A DNA stretch of 64,000 nucleotides from Choristoneura fumiferana (taxonomy: Eukaryota; Arthropoda; Insecta; Lepidoptera; Tortricidae). Location: contig NC_133474.1 of NCBI RefSeq assembly GCF_025370935.1, forward strand, positions 14,663,581 to 14,727,580, written 5' to 3'. Positions 44,370 to 55,700 of this stretch are shown piece by piece. How positions within the stretch are numbered: position 1 is the stretch's first letter; each line of letters opens with the position of its first letter. The notes beneath the pieces are model-generated. The model searched no databases and was not told the DNA's origin. It saw nothing but the letters and a program-made list of their open reading frames with translations. The position numbers and the translations under genes are program-made.

Positions 44370-44740
44370 TGGCGAGAGTCTGAAGCGCTATTCAGCCTCC
44401 GAGAGGGCGACAGCCAAAGAGGATGAGAATATAAAATTGTTCTTTATTCAAAATACTTGCACCTAGTGCTTACATTTTGGTGATATGTTTTATTAACTTG
44501 TAATGTAATGTAACTAGTTATGTTTGTTCAGGTGGAAATTAATATTTTAACCTAATTATTGCATTAATTTGAAGTGGATATCTTCAACCGATTGAGCTGA
44601 AATTTTGCATGCATGTATAAATCCGATGACAATGCAATATTATTATGGCGTATAGAGCTGATCTGATGACGAAGTTAGATGTTGGCCATAGGAACTCTGT
44701 AATAAAATGACTCGACTGCATCGATTTTGGTCTCATTTGA
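44370..44740 (+). repeat. Dispersed repeat, inverse of 3100-3500
   Basis: Blocks GACAGCCAAAGAGGATGAGA and TGGATATCTTCAACCGATTG match the complement of the 3.1-3.5 kb segment. Confidence 0.7.
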
Positions 44741-45068
44741 TTCGTCTTGACGACTACCTACTTGGTAACCAGGGGCAAAAAGTACCGCCAGCAAAAAAGC
44801 TTGTATTAGATTTGTTTACAAAAAATTATTACTGAACTATTTGTTTTTAAAACATTGTACGGAGCCCTTCATGCGCGAGTCGCTCGCACTCGCACTTGAC
44901 CGATTTTTTAAACTACCAGCGCTACGAAGCTAGAGATTCCACGTTCGATTTTCGTGCGGAAGCAAGAGACATTTGTAGGAATTCTTATTTAATTACGAAA
45001 TTAAACGAATGTTTGTGTGCAGGCAGATACCAAAATCGTTAGTGCTAAATGAATTTTTTTTCTTGTTT

Positions 45069-46757
45069 TTAGGGTTCCGGAGCCAAAGTGGCTAAAACGA
45101 ACCCTTATAGTTTCGCCATGTCTGTCTGTCTGTCTGTGCTTTGCTAGAAAGCTGTAATTTTGCACGGATATATATGTAAGCTATGCCGACAAAGTGGTAT
45201 AATAAAAAAACAAAAAAAAAAATTTTAGGGTACCTTCCATGGACGTAAAGTGGGGGTGATTTTTTTTTCTCATCCAATCCTATAGTGTGGGGTATCGTTA
45301 GATCTTCTTCTTCCGGTGCCCTCTCCTCTCGGAGGTCGGCGATCATTTGGGCTATCCTAACCTAAGAGACTGCCGCTCGAAAGAGGGATCTGGTACTCAT
45401 TCCGAACCAGTCTCTAAGGTTTCTTAACAAGCAGGTACGTCTACGGCCAGGTGGTCTGCGGCCTTGTATCTTCCCCTGGATAATAAGCTGAAGCAGACCA
45501 TACTTGTTGTTACGCATTATATGCCCCAAATACAAAAGCTTCCTTAGTTTTATAGTACATATCACTTCCAAGCTTTTATTCATTCTCTGCAATACCGTTT
45601 TGTTCCTTATACTTTATCCTTCCATGATATCTTTAACATTCTTCTGTATACCCACATCTCGAAAGCTTCCAACCTCTTGCACATGGTTTGAGTCAACGTC
45701 CAAGCTTCCACTCCATACAGAATAACGGAAAAAACATAACAACGCACTAAGCGACATCTTGTGGAGAGTTTGAGCTTCCGGTTGCAAACAAGATGAGACA
45801 TTCTACCAAAGGCTTGTCGGGCCTGTTCTATGCGACATTTTACTTTCGTACTATGGTCTTCCTGTACATTAACAATGCAGCCAAAATATCTAAAGGAACT
45901 AACTCTTTCCACTGCCCGATTGTTGATATAGAGAACACTATCCGTCTGTTGTTTCCGACTCACAATCATATACTTGGTCTTCTTAACATTAATGTTGAGC
46001 CCATGTAGGGAACTGAAAGTCTTAACACGGTCCAGCAGACACTGTAAGTCACTCAAGAAACTGGCAAGCAGTATCGTGTCGTCCGCATACCGGATATTAT
46101 TAAGCGATCTCCCGTTGATAACAATACCCTCCGACGCATCTTCAAGTGCTTGGGCGAAAATCTCTTCTGCGTAGATGTTAAAAAGAAGCGGTGATAAAAC
46201 ACAACCCTGCCGCACACCACGCTTAATTTTAACAGAGTCCATGAGTTGGTTTTCAACTCGAACGTTCACAGACTGCTGCCAGTACAAGTTTCTGATGATA
46301 GCGACGTCTTTGCCATCGAGGCCCTTCCTGCGTAAGATATGAATCAGTACGTCATGTTTCACTCGATCAAAATCGAGATCGAGATCGTTGGATAGGTCTT
46401 TTGAAACCATTAGGGGATTGCTAAGACAATTTTTCGATTCAGTGATTTGTTTGCGAAATATTCAACTTTAAAGTGCAAATTTTCATCAAAATCGAGCGTC
46501 CCCCTCCCCCTCTAAAATCTAAACCGGTGGGTGGAAAAATTTGAAAAATTCAGGATGGTAGTAAGTATATCAAACTTACAAGGAAAACTATAACGGTTAA
46601 GTTTGCTTGAGAATTATTATTGGTAGTAGGTATAGCAGCCTAAAGTCCGTATAAAATACGAAATCCTTAGTTAACTACTTATTACTTAATTTTTTCGTAA
46701 TGGCTACGGAACCCTATTTTGGTCGTGTCCGACACGCTCTTGGCCGGTTTTTTTGAT
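45069..46757 (+). mobile_element. GGTTCCG...GGCCGGTTTTT element, fuller copy split by a LINE
   Basis: Left part 45069-45303 starts TAGGGTTCCGGAGCC and contains a GTCT run; right part 46394-46757 ends GTGTCCGACACGCTCTTGGC, CGG and T run. The central block TTTTTCGATTCAGTGATTTG recurs at 16090-16145. The two halves are separated by the 1.08 kb LINE. Confidence 0.78.
45304..46383 (-). mobile_element. 5'-truncated RTE-like LINE with frameshift, stop and 10-bp TSD
   Basis: The minus strand encodes the C-terminal two thirds of a reverse transcriptase: the frame at 46410-45607 has GVRQGCVLSPLLFN near residue 65 and the active-site YADD at 108-111, and further on RYFGCIVN, SVILYGVEAWTLT and FEMWVYRRMLKISW. 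A one-base shift near 45605 moves the reading to 45592-45362 (LRKLLYLGHIMRNNKY, LRNLRDWFG), an in-frame TAG then interrupts it at RAAVS, and the usual tail IAQMIADLRE continues to about 45305. Flanks ATCGTTAGAT (45294-45303) and ATCGTTGGAT (46384-46393) are a target-site duplication with one mismatch. Inactive. Confidence 0.88.
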
Positions 46758-49593
46758 TTCTTAGTTTTTTTAATTCCTAGTTCAAATATGTTTATTCATA
46801 TTACTTATGATATGAGGAACATATGATAAAAATTGGGTTCTGAAATTAAAACTTTTAACATTTGATATATAAATTCATATATTAAACTGGCTTACATAAA
46901 TTACAATTCTTTTGATAACACCAATTTACTAAATACTTTTATCTTTATCTAGCATGCATTCACCCTTTTAAACATCAGTCACAAAACTTGGGAAAAATAT
47001 AATTTATTTAATTAATTTTTAAAAATGGTGCAACCGCATTAACAATTTTGTATTGAATACATTTTTTACTAGGTATTATCTTCCACATACTCGTACCTAT
47101 AGTATATTTACATTAATTAACTGGTCAACTGTAAACTTATAATAGCTCACTATGCAAGTCTTTGTTGGTAGTTCAGTAACTTGTAAGGACTAATAAGCAA
47201 GTCTTAAAATTCATATGCTCTTAAAAAAAAAAAACTGTCCTTTGGATCCACCCTGAATTAACACGGACATATTTCTCGCAAGCAAAATAGACCAATGTCG
47301 GGTAATTATGCGAGCGTTTCAACCGCCTTATTTTCGTGGTCACATTTTTTATGAATGGGCTGTAGAATTAGGACGTCCTGTACTTCTACTAGATTAGGTA
47401 ACTACATGGAAACTATAGGTAACAGATTCTTCTTCGAAAATCATACGGAATAAAAGCTCGAATAATGACCCTGTCATACAAAATAACAGCAAATATACAA
47501 GAAACTACAGAGATACTTTCAGCACAGGTATATGTAGATGAACCTTCGTAGCGGTTAGTCTTTGGTGGTCTAGCCGTTATTTAACGCCATATTTGCCGAA
47601 CCTGACGTGACGTCACACTTACTTGAGCACACCCATTTCTTATAATGTTCTTAATACCTATTTAACTTAACATTTAGTGAACTACAACAAAGAAGCGTAC
47701 ATTTTAAAATGCAAAGGATGCCCTTACTACTAGCGTAACGTTAACTTCAAAGTCACCGGTATGTCTCTTACCTACTTTTAAAATTTGCTCATAGAGTTTA
47801 ACTACAATGATAGTTGTACCTCTATATATGTATACATCAAAAAAAGTTACAATTAATTCAATGGTATTTATACATTAAAGGTGCGTGTATAGATACATAA
47901 TATGAAGTTGACACTCGTAGTTCGCACTCTACACGTACTGACTCAAGTTTATATAAACCTTATTGAAACTACAACGTACCTAAAACATCAAGTACATAAA
48001 ATGTACAGTATTATGTAATTTACTGCTTTAAGCTATAAAAATAATAACGTGTAACTTGGTAGGTAAATGCGCGACTTCTAGCAGAAGCAAGTATGGCCCT
48101 GGTATAATTTTCTGAAGCACAGTAGCAAAAAACAATTTACTGTTGGATTTTGAAACTGATGTGGTTTGAAAACCAGTTAAATGAACCAGGTTGTGAAAAT
48201 ACGAGATTCATTTATGAATATAGTTACCAAATTACTGGGAATGGTAACCACGTGGTAACGACTAGTTACGGTACGTAATACAGTTTTTTAAAACAGCAGA
48301 TCAAAAAATCATGTCTATTTGTTTAACTTAAAGCGAAACATAAATTAAAGTAGTGGTAGGTACGTAACTAAGTCATAGATACTAAGGACGGTCTGATAAT
48401 TAGCTCTAAGTAAGTACCTAAATAAATAATGTAACAAGTTTTTGTTAAAAATCTCATTTTTAATACAAGCTTTTTTTTGCTGGCTGACTTTTTGTTAACT
48501 AAACTTCCTTTCACAATATTTATATGTATATCAAATTTCTAGGCAATCCGACCATTAGAAATGGATCAAAACCAAATTGCGAGATTACAGAAAACAAATA
48601 ATTGTTTCTACAAGTAGAGGTGAAGTTAATAAAAAAGCTTGCAAAAAATTTGAGAGTTTGAAACAGATATAGCATGAATTGATAATTTCTTAGCAAATCT
48701 TTCTAAAAGCTACAAGATGTAAAATTACGAGTAGGTAAGCGTACTGTACAATTACTGGCTTGCTATTCTATGTATACAAATAAATAAAGCGTTACACACT
48801 CACTTAAAAACTAAAGACACTTTACTTTGGTTTTTAATAGACTATTCTTAAAGTAGGTATTAATGGTCCACCTGGTTGCTCGAGGCCAGGCTCTGGTATG
48901 CATTTCTTGAATTAGATAAACATATACAGTAAGTTAAAGTATTAAGTATCACGATGTTGGCAAGGGACGGATTATCTCGAAGGCTTCACTTGTTTGTACA
49001 AATCATGTATTCAAACAAAGACTACAGTATATATAGGGAGATGTATTCAAATATCAAGACGCTACTACTTAAAGGGTAGGTACGTAATGTTATGCGCGTC
49101 GTCGTATGTCATTATAGTTTTTTTTAACATGACGTTTATTTTTGATACCTCTTATTGGATAGTAAATTATTGCATCAATCAACGTATAATACGTTTGAAA
49201 TACTTAACTCACTCATTCATAAGGCACTATTTCTAAGGTAACAATATTTGTTAATTAATTACAGTCAGCCTCGGTTTCGTATTTAGTATCACTCCTATAA
49301 CGAGGGCGTATGAGGATGTCAACCGTAGGTACAACTTTGTACTGTGTCAGTGCGTACTTGGGCCATTATCATTTAACACCAGCAAATAAGTAAAGTATTA
49401 AAACTTTCCACAGTCTAAGTTCAGAAACGTGCATCGTTAAGTTACATTCTTAATCTTTGGTTACTTATAAAACCACGAATGTCGAAAAGCTGACATGACG
49501 ATTTGACTACCAGCAGAGATGGGTAACAATAGATTAAAATCTCGCTCTATTGACTTAGAGATCACGAAAGGTCGGTAGATGGGGACTGGTCCT
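46758..49593. other. AT-rich region downstream of sens, no gene seen
   Basis: Little repeat sequence compared with neighbouring kilobases. Since sens lies on the minus strand and ends at 49723, part of this is likely its 3' UTR. I see no domain-bearing frame. Confidence 0.5.
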
Positions 49594-49720
49594 ATACTAC
49601 GGAGTGCCAAATTCGAATTTCGTATCTTGCCGTCCCGCTGACGCTAATATTATTTTAATACGAGAGTGAGATAGACGGTAAGATACGTATTTCGATTTTC
49701 GAATTTCGAAGTAGCCCCCC
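49594..49720. mobile_element. Family B MITE directly after the sens stop codon
   Basis: Arms TACTACGGAGTGCC...CTTGCCGTC and GACGGTAAGATACG...GAAGTAGCCCCCC fold together over the whole 127 bp. The sens stop ends at 49723, two bases away on the gene's downstream side, so the hairpin would be the first part of the 3' UTR. Confidence 0.88.
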
Positions 49721-49722
49721 GT

Positions 49723-52700
49723 TCAGTTGGTGAGGATAGGTGCGAGGGGTTTGGGGTCGTCGTAGTAGCGGTAGCGGGGGGTTGCGGCGGCGAGCGGCGC
49801 GTCCGCGTCGGCGTGCTGCGAGTCGCGGTGCCGGCGCAGGTCCACTTTGCGCTGGAAGGCCTTGTCGCACAGCCCGCACGAGAAGGGCTTGTAGCCCGTG
49901 TGCTTGCGCATGTGCGTGATCAGGTTAGAGCTCTGGCTGAACGCCTTCGAGCACACCACGCATTTATGGGGCTTCTCGCCTGCAACAAACGATCAATGTA
50001 AATGTGGATTCACGTGATGTAATTTCATAGCTCGACAAGTCACCGCAACGCGGTATTTAACCACTCACATGCTTTGAATTTTGAGTTGAACTCTATTCAT
50101 TAACAAAATAAGAGCGTTGACAGGGGAGTCAAACGGATTAATGCAGGTGATAGGACCTTGTGCAAGGTCCGCCCGGATTCTACCACCATCTTGCTCGCTA
50201 ATCCTGCCGTGAAGCAGCAGTGCTTGCACTGTTGTGTTTTGGCGTGGAGAGTAAGACCGCCGGTGAAATTACTGGCACTTGATCCCATCTTAGGCCTCTA
50301 GGTTGGCAACGCATCTGCAATACCCCTGGTGTTGCAGATGTTTATGGGCGGTGGTGATCATACCATCAGGAGACCCACTTGCTCGTTTGCCATCCAGTCT
50401 AATAATAAAAAAAAGTCTGTATTATGTTCAATTAGCCCAATCAAGAGATAATTGGCTAACTTTGGAGGAAGCCTTCACCTGTAGAGGGGTTCTTGCAGAA
50501 TCTTAATAATAAACAATAAAATAATACTAACAAAAACTATATAAATAATTTAAGTACATTAGCATTATGCACAGTAATTTACATAGTAATAAATAAGGTA
50601 AAAAATGTAAACTATCCTCGTAAGGTTGCAAGAAATAAAAGGCTTTTTATTTTATTTATTACTAGCGACCCGCCCCGGCTTCGCACGGGCAAAGTAAAAA
50701 AAAAACGGCCAAGTGCGAGTCGGACTCTCGTACGAAGGGTTCCGTACCTATACAACATTAGACATTAGCATAAACCGGCAAAAAAAACACGTTTGCTGTA
50801 TGGGAGCCCACCTTAAATATTTATTTAATTTTAATTTAATTATTTATTTCTTGGGCCCATACATTGCATGCCGCAACGCTCGTTTTTAGTGGGACCCATT
50901 TTAAATGGCTATGGTGAGTATTGAAAATTATTTAATACCTTATTAAGTACCTATAAGGTAAACGTACGAGTGCTCGTCACTGTCCTACTAGTTGCCATTT
51001 TAAGTTTTATACCATTTGCAACAGAGGTGACAGCAGAGCATCCTCTATTGGGCATCAGCGTGTCGAGTAGGTACTCGGACGTTTACCTTATTCTAGTTAT
51101 TTATAAGATATGCAGATTTCGTGCTATCACTGCCAGGTGTATTTTTAAAAACTTATTATTTAACGAATCAAAAAAGGCCTATATAACCTACTTCAATAAT
51201 CCCACCCTATAAACGATTAATTAAAGTTGAATACCTACGCAGTTCCACTTTACCTATTTAAGACAGTAAATCAGAAGCAGGTGTAGAACGCGTTGTTATA
51301 CGTAATGATTCGGATTTTATATTTAATTGGCGGGTACGATGCCGTGTGGCAAGCCGCCGCGACAACGCGTAGCGTCGCATCGCCCAAATTAGGCGTCTAT
51401 AAGCAAACCACTACTTGTCATTACCTCATTACCATAGTCTACTTTATTATTTATCGCGCCATTCTCAACTTGATTTAATATGCTGAATCGTTAAACTACA
51501 CGGGTATTCTATTAATTTTCGTTCAGACAGCGATGAAACTCGGTTAACAGCGAATAAAATGGTGTAACGTGCCAATTAATTGCAATCGATTACAAAAAAT
51601 ATAAATCTAAATAATCCATGAGAAAAACGTTTAATGGGCGATCGTTTATTTATAACATTTATTGACACAATATGTTAAACGTCAACTTTAACTTAGCAAC
51701 TTGAAACCAAGCAGCGTATAAGCTATAACTCAGGACATGTTAACAAAATGAACAAAATGTATTGTAAAGATAGAACAGGATTTAAGATTGGTTTTTGTCG
51801 GTAGTCGCCCTGTTGGGAGTGGTGCACGTGAAGGCCTGTGAAGGCTGGCGGCTAATTGCAGGCCGAGCCGCATTTTGGAATATTGATGATGAGGCATTTA
51901 TCGGGAGGACGAGGGCCTTGTAGGGCCGCTGTAAATCATTGGGAACAGAGCAGCGATGTGACGAGACGTCTCCGGTCAAGACAAATATGTCCGTCACATT
52001 TTTTAGGTAATTCGTCTTGTTGAGTAAGTACACTGGAAGTTGTCAGTCTGTTATAAAAAATGTTTCGCTTTGATCGCTGCAGCCTCGGCTGCTACGCCAG
52101 ATGGCACTAAGTACCAGCTTAGAATTTAGCTTCCAACGAGCTAGTATATGCATAAAATTCTATACATTACCTACCTAGGAGTTTCAGTTTCGGTATTTAT
52201 TTTATTAGATATCCATAGAAACAAATGAACTATATTGTTTGTTTTATTTAAAGATCGATAGATATGTAGAGAAGTCTTGTGTATAAATAAATAATGTGTG
52301 TTCTGTGTTGTTTTTTTAATAATTCAGCTATATTGATGTAATCATTAATGACGCGTACACTAACTAATAGTAATATGATAACATATATACTAACTATTGC
52401 CGCGACTTCGCATGTGAAAAATGTGTTTATCACGATCCCGCTGGAACTAGGACATCAAATAGTTTTTATCCCGGAAAATGCACGGAATCGTTGTGAGATG
52501 TACTTTGGCAAAAAATCACTAAAAAGTAAGAAATAATAATTTTTGACAAAAATAGAACCGACCTTGAAAATAATTTTCTACTAGCTTGAAGTCGGTGCCT
52601 CAGCATGAGCCAGGAGGAGTGATTGAAGCCCAATATAGTACGAAGGTGAGGTAGACGATTATAGTTCCACTCCTGCTGACTCGTGCCGGCACCGACTTCA

Positions 52701-55700
52701 AGCTACTAGAAAATTAATTTCAAGTTTTTTGTAGTCGGTTCTATTTTTGTCACGATTTTCTAGAAAGTCCGTTAAAATACCAAAATTTTCTCCTTAGTGT
52801 AACAAATACTTTTCTGAAAACCACATCAGAATCGGTTCAGCCAAACGCGAGACAGTCGCGGACAAACATATATACATACATACATATCCGCAGATCAAAT
52901 CGAGAACCTCCTTTTTTTGAAGTTGGTTAAAAAATCTACTGAAATTAATAGGACGCAGTGAAGTAAGGTTGTGTCGCGATAATATGCTACTGTCGGCTGG
53001 GGCACAATTCCAATTAGGTACTCGTCTTTCGGATTCCCTAGATAATAACTAGTGCAAAAATGGGACATACATGTAGTTTCGCTATACTTCGTTTTTTTAG
53101 CATTAGAAAGAGCGTAAACAATCTTCACAAGTCTTTTTATTGAAAAACTTAAAAAAAAAACAGTACTTAGCTATTATTTATGATACCAAAAGCATGTAAA
53201 TGATCATGTCTTTGCTAATTGTTACATACTAATTAGTTATTTGTTATTCTTGTGACTTATTTGTCAAGTGTTTTTTAATAAAAACGACACGTCAAGATCG
53301 CTTACCTTCAAAGTCAAAGTCAAAGATTCGCTATAACAAGCACTCAAGAAAAATCTACCACCTTCTTTCCAATAATGCTAAAAAAACGCTCAGAAAGCTG
53401 TAATATGTTACACTCATAGATGTAGTGTAGATATAGATACATAAATTAACTAATAATTACACAGACAAATCATTTCGATTTGATTTTTTTGATTTTGATT
53501 GAATTTTCAATTGCTGAAGTTAGATAGGTACCTACTCGCGTACTGCACCAGGTAGACTACTTGTCCGCTTTTGTACATATATCTCAATGTTTGTCAATTT
53601 TGTTTGTTTATTTATTTTGTACAATAAAAGTTTACATACATACACAGGTACACATAGAAAGGATTTTTTTTTCGATTAGTGCGGGGTGTCATTTGATAGG
53701 TCTTTCAAGTATCAAATATATATGGAGCAGGTAAGCGAATAATACAATTTTTCCATCGAAAATTGGTTTGCGAATTATTAAGCTTTAATGAACCGTAAGC
53801 AGGGGTTACTTTAGGAAATTTTGGGAATACTTTGATAAACTTAAAATGGTTATAAAAACGCATATATCCATAGCACGATTGAGCAAATTAAGTAAAAAGT
53901 TAGCTAATTTATGAAGGTAGTTATTTCACTGCCACAAAATCACGACAACTAATAATAATTAGGTAACGAATTTAAAAAGAAAGCTATGATAGTTACTTCA
54001 CTTTTACCGGAACCTAACGAGTGATGTCGATCAAAAAGGAGGATGGTCAGATTTTTATGGACTCTGGCCTACGAAGCAATAACGACAAGCCTTAATCATT
54101 GGAAAGGTTTTTTCATATTCTACAACTACTATTTGTTTGGCAGGAAATCTGGGTTCGCTGTGTAAAAAAAGTAATGGCAAGATAAAAAAAAAACATTGTA
54201 TCAATAAGCATATTTTTATTGTTATATAATTGATTTTAGTTCTTTACAACGGTTTTTAAACGTTTTGTCATAGAAATACAATAATAAAACAATCAAATAT
54301 CAAGAGTAATTCAAATAATAACTAACAAATGACAAAGGCAAAGATCAAGAAGTCTCAAGAAAGTAACCAGCGACAGTTTACAGAAACCGATAACAAAACC
54401 AGAATATACACATAGCAAAGATGGAAAAGTGCAAAACTATTTTAGACACAAAAACATGTGAAAACGCATAAAAACAAAATCAAAACAGAAAAGCATAAAC
54501 GAACTTAATATCGAAAAAGCCTACTTTTTATGCAGCAATAACTTCTTTAAGAACTAAGAATAATGTAATGTGGGGCGATGGGAGACGAGTAATACTACCG
54601 AATGATGAGTAAATACAGCCTTTATTTAGTGTGCATATTGGGTGTGTGTGTGTGTGTGTGTGTGTGTGTCGCAGCACACACTACAATAAGCTATCCAGTG
54701 ACATATCGCTTATCCTTAGGTATTATTGGTCATATAGGCCAATTTGCGCAGCCTCCTTTATATTAAATATTTGTCGTGTGTCCTTACTTGTTTACACTTG
54801 ATGTGGGCCGATGTGCGCTTGACCGGTTTTTATTTTATTATTTTAACGAGCTCTAGTCTCTTTATACAATTTTTGAAGCTATATTGAGCCGTAACTTGGA
54901 AACTTAAAAGTAAATTTATTTGTGTGTTAGGTGGATATAAAAAATAATAAACTTTAATTTATTGTTCAATAGATTACAGCTAGCTTTTATTAAATGTGGG
55001 ACTTTGTTTAACCCATAACAAACAAAAACACTCAAGTCGACAGTCTTAATTAGATATTTCAAACTGAAATGAGGTTATTGGGACTTTTATACAGCGTGTA
55101 TTTTTGATACTACCTCAAACTGTAACCAGACGAAGATTTAAGTGCTGGGAACCGATATCAAAACAATTTGTTAATTTAAAATTAACTAACAGAGCGTAAT
55201 TAATTTTTAAAATATTTTAGAGCAGCTAAGTATGTAATGTGCACAATAATTTGATACGAGAGAAAAACGTTTTGAGACAGCTGTCGCGTCAACAAGTGCT
55301 ATGTTTTGAATAAATAACCCTCCTTCGGGCAGTCGGGTAAAAAACAAAGTAGTATCACGTTGTGTGTGATTCATTTCGTACTAATTAATTTTGTAAGGAA
55401 AATAACAAGTCTATTTTTTTACTAAAACATAATAAAATGTAATTATAAGGGCCTTCACTAACTACCCTTAAAGTTTGAGGTTGTATCAAAAATACACGCT
55501 GTATAATAAAGTTCAGAAATTCCGTACAAAACGTCCCCTTACGGTTTTGATTAGATGGTGAAGTAAGTGGGGCAAATCAATTATGGTGTTATAATTTGAA
55601 TAGTTGGTTCATTTGCCTGATACTTCGAAATAGCTCATGTTTATGTAATTATTGCATTTGTAAAGTGTGAAGGACAACTTTTTTCATTAAGTAGGTACTA

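Noticed and set aside
45069..46757. Whole stretch as one autonomous element with RT
   Set aside because: The 10-bp duplication shows that the RT segment is a separate insertion into an older repeat.
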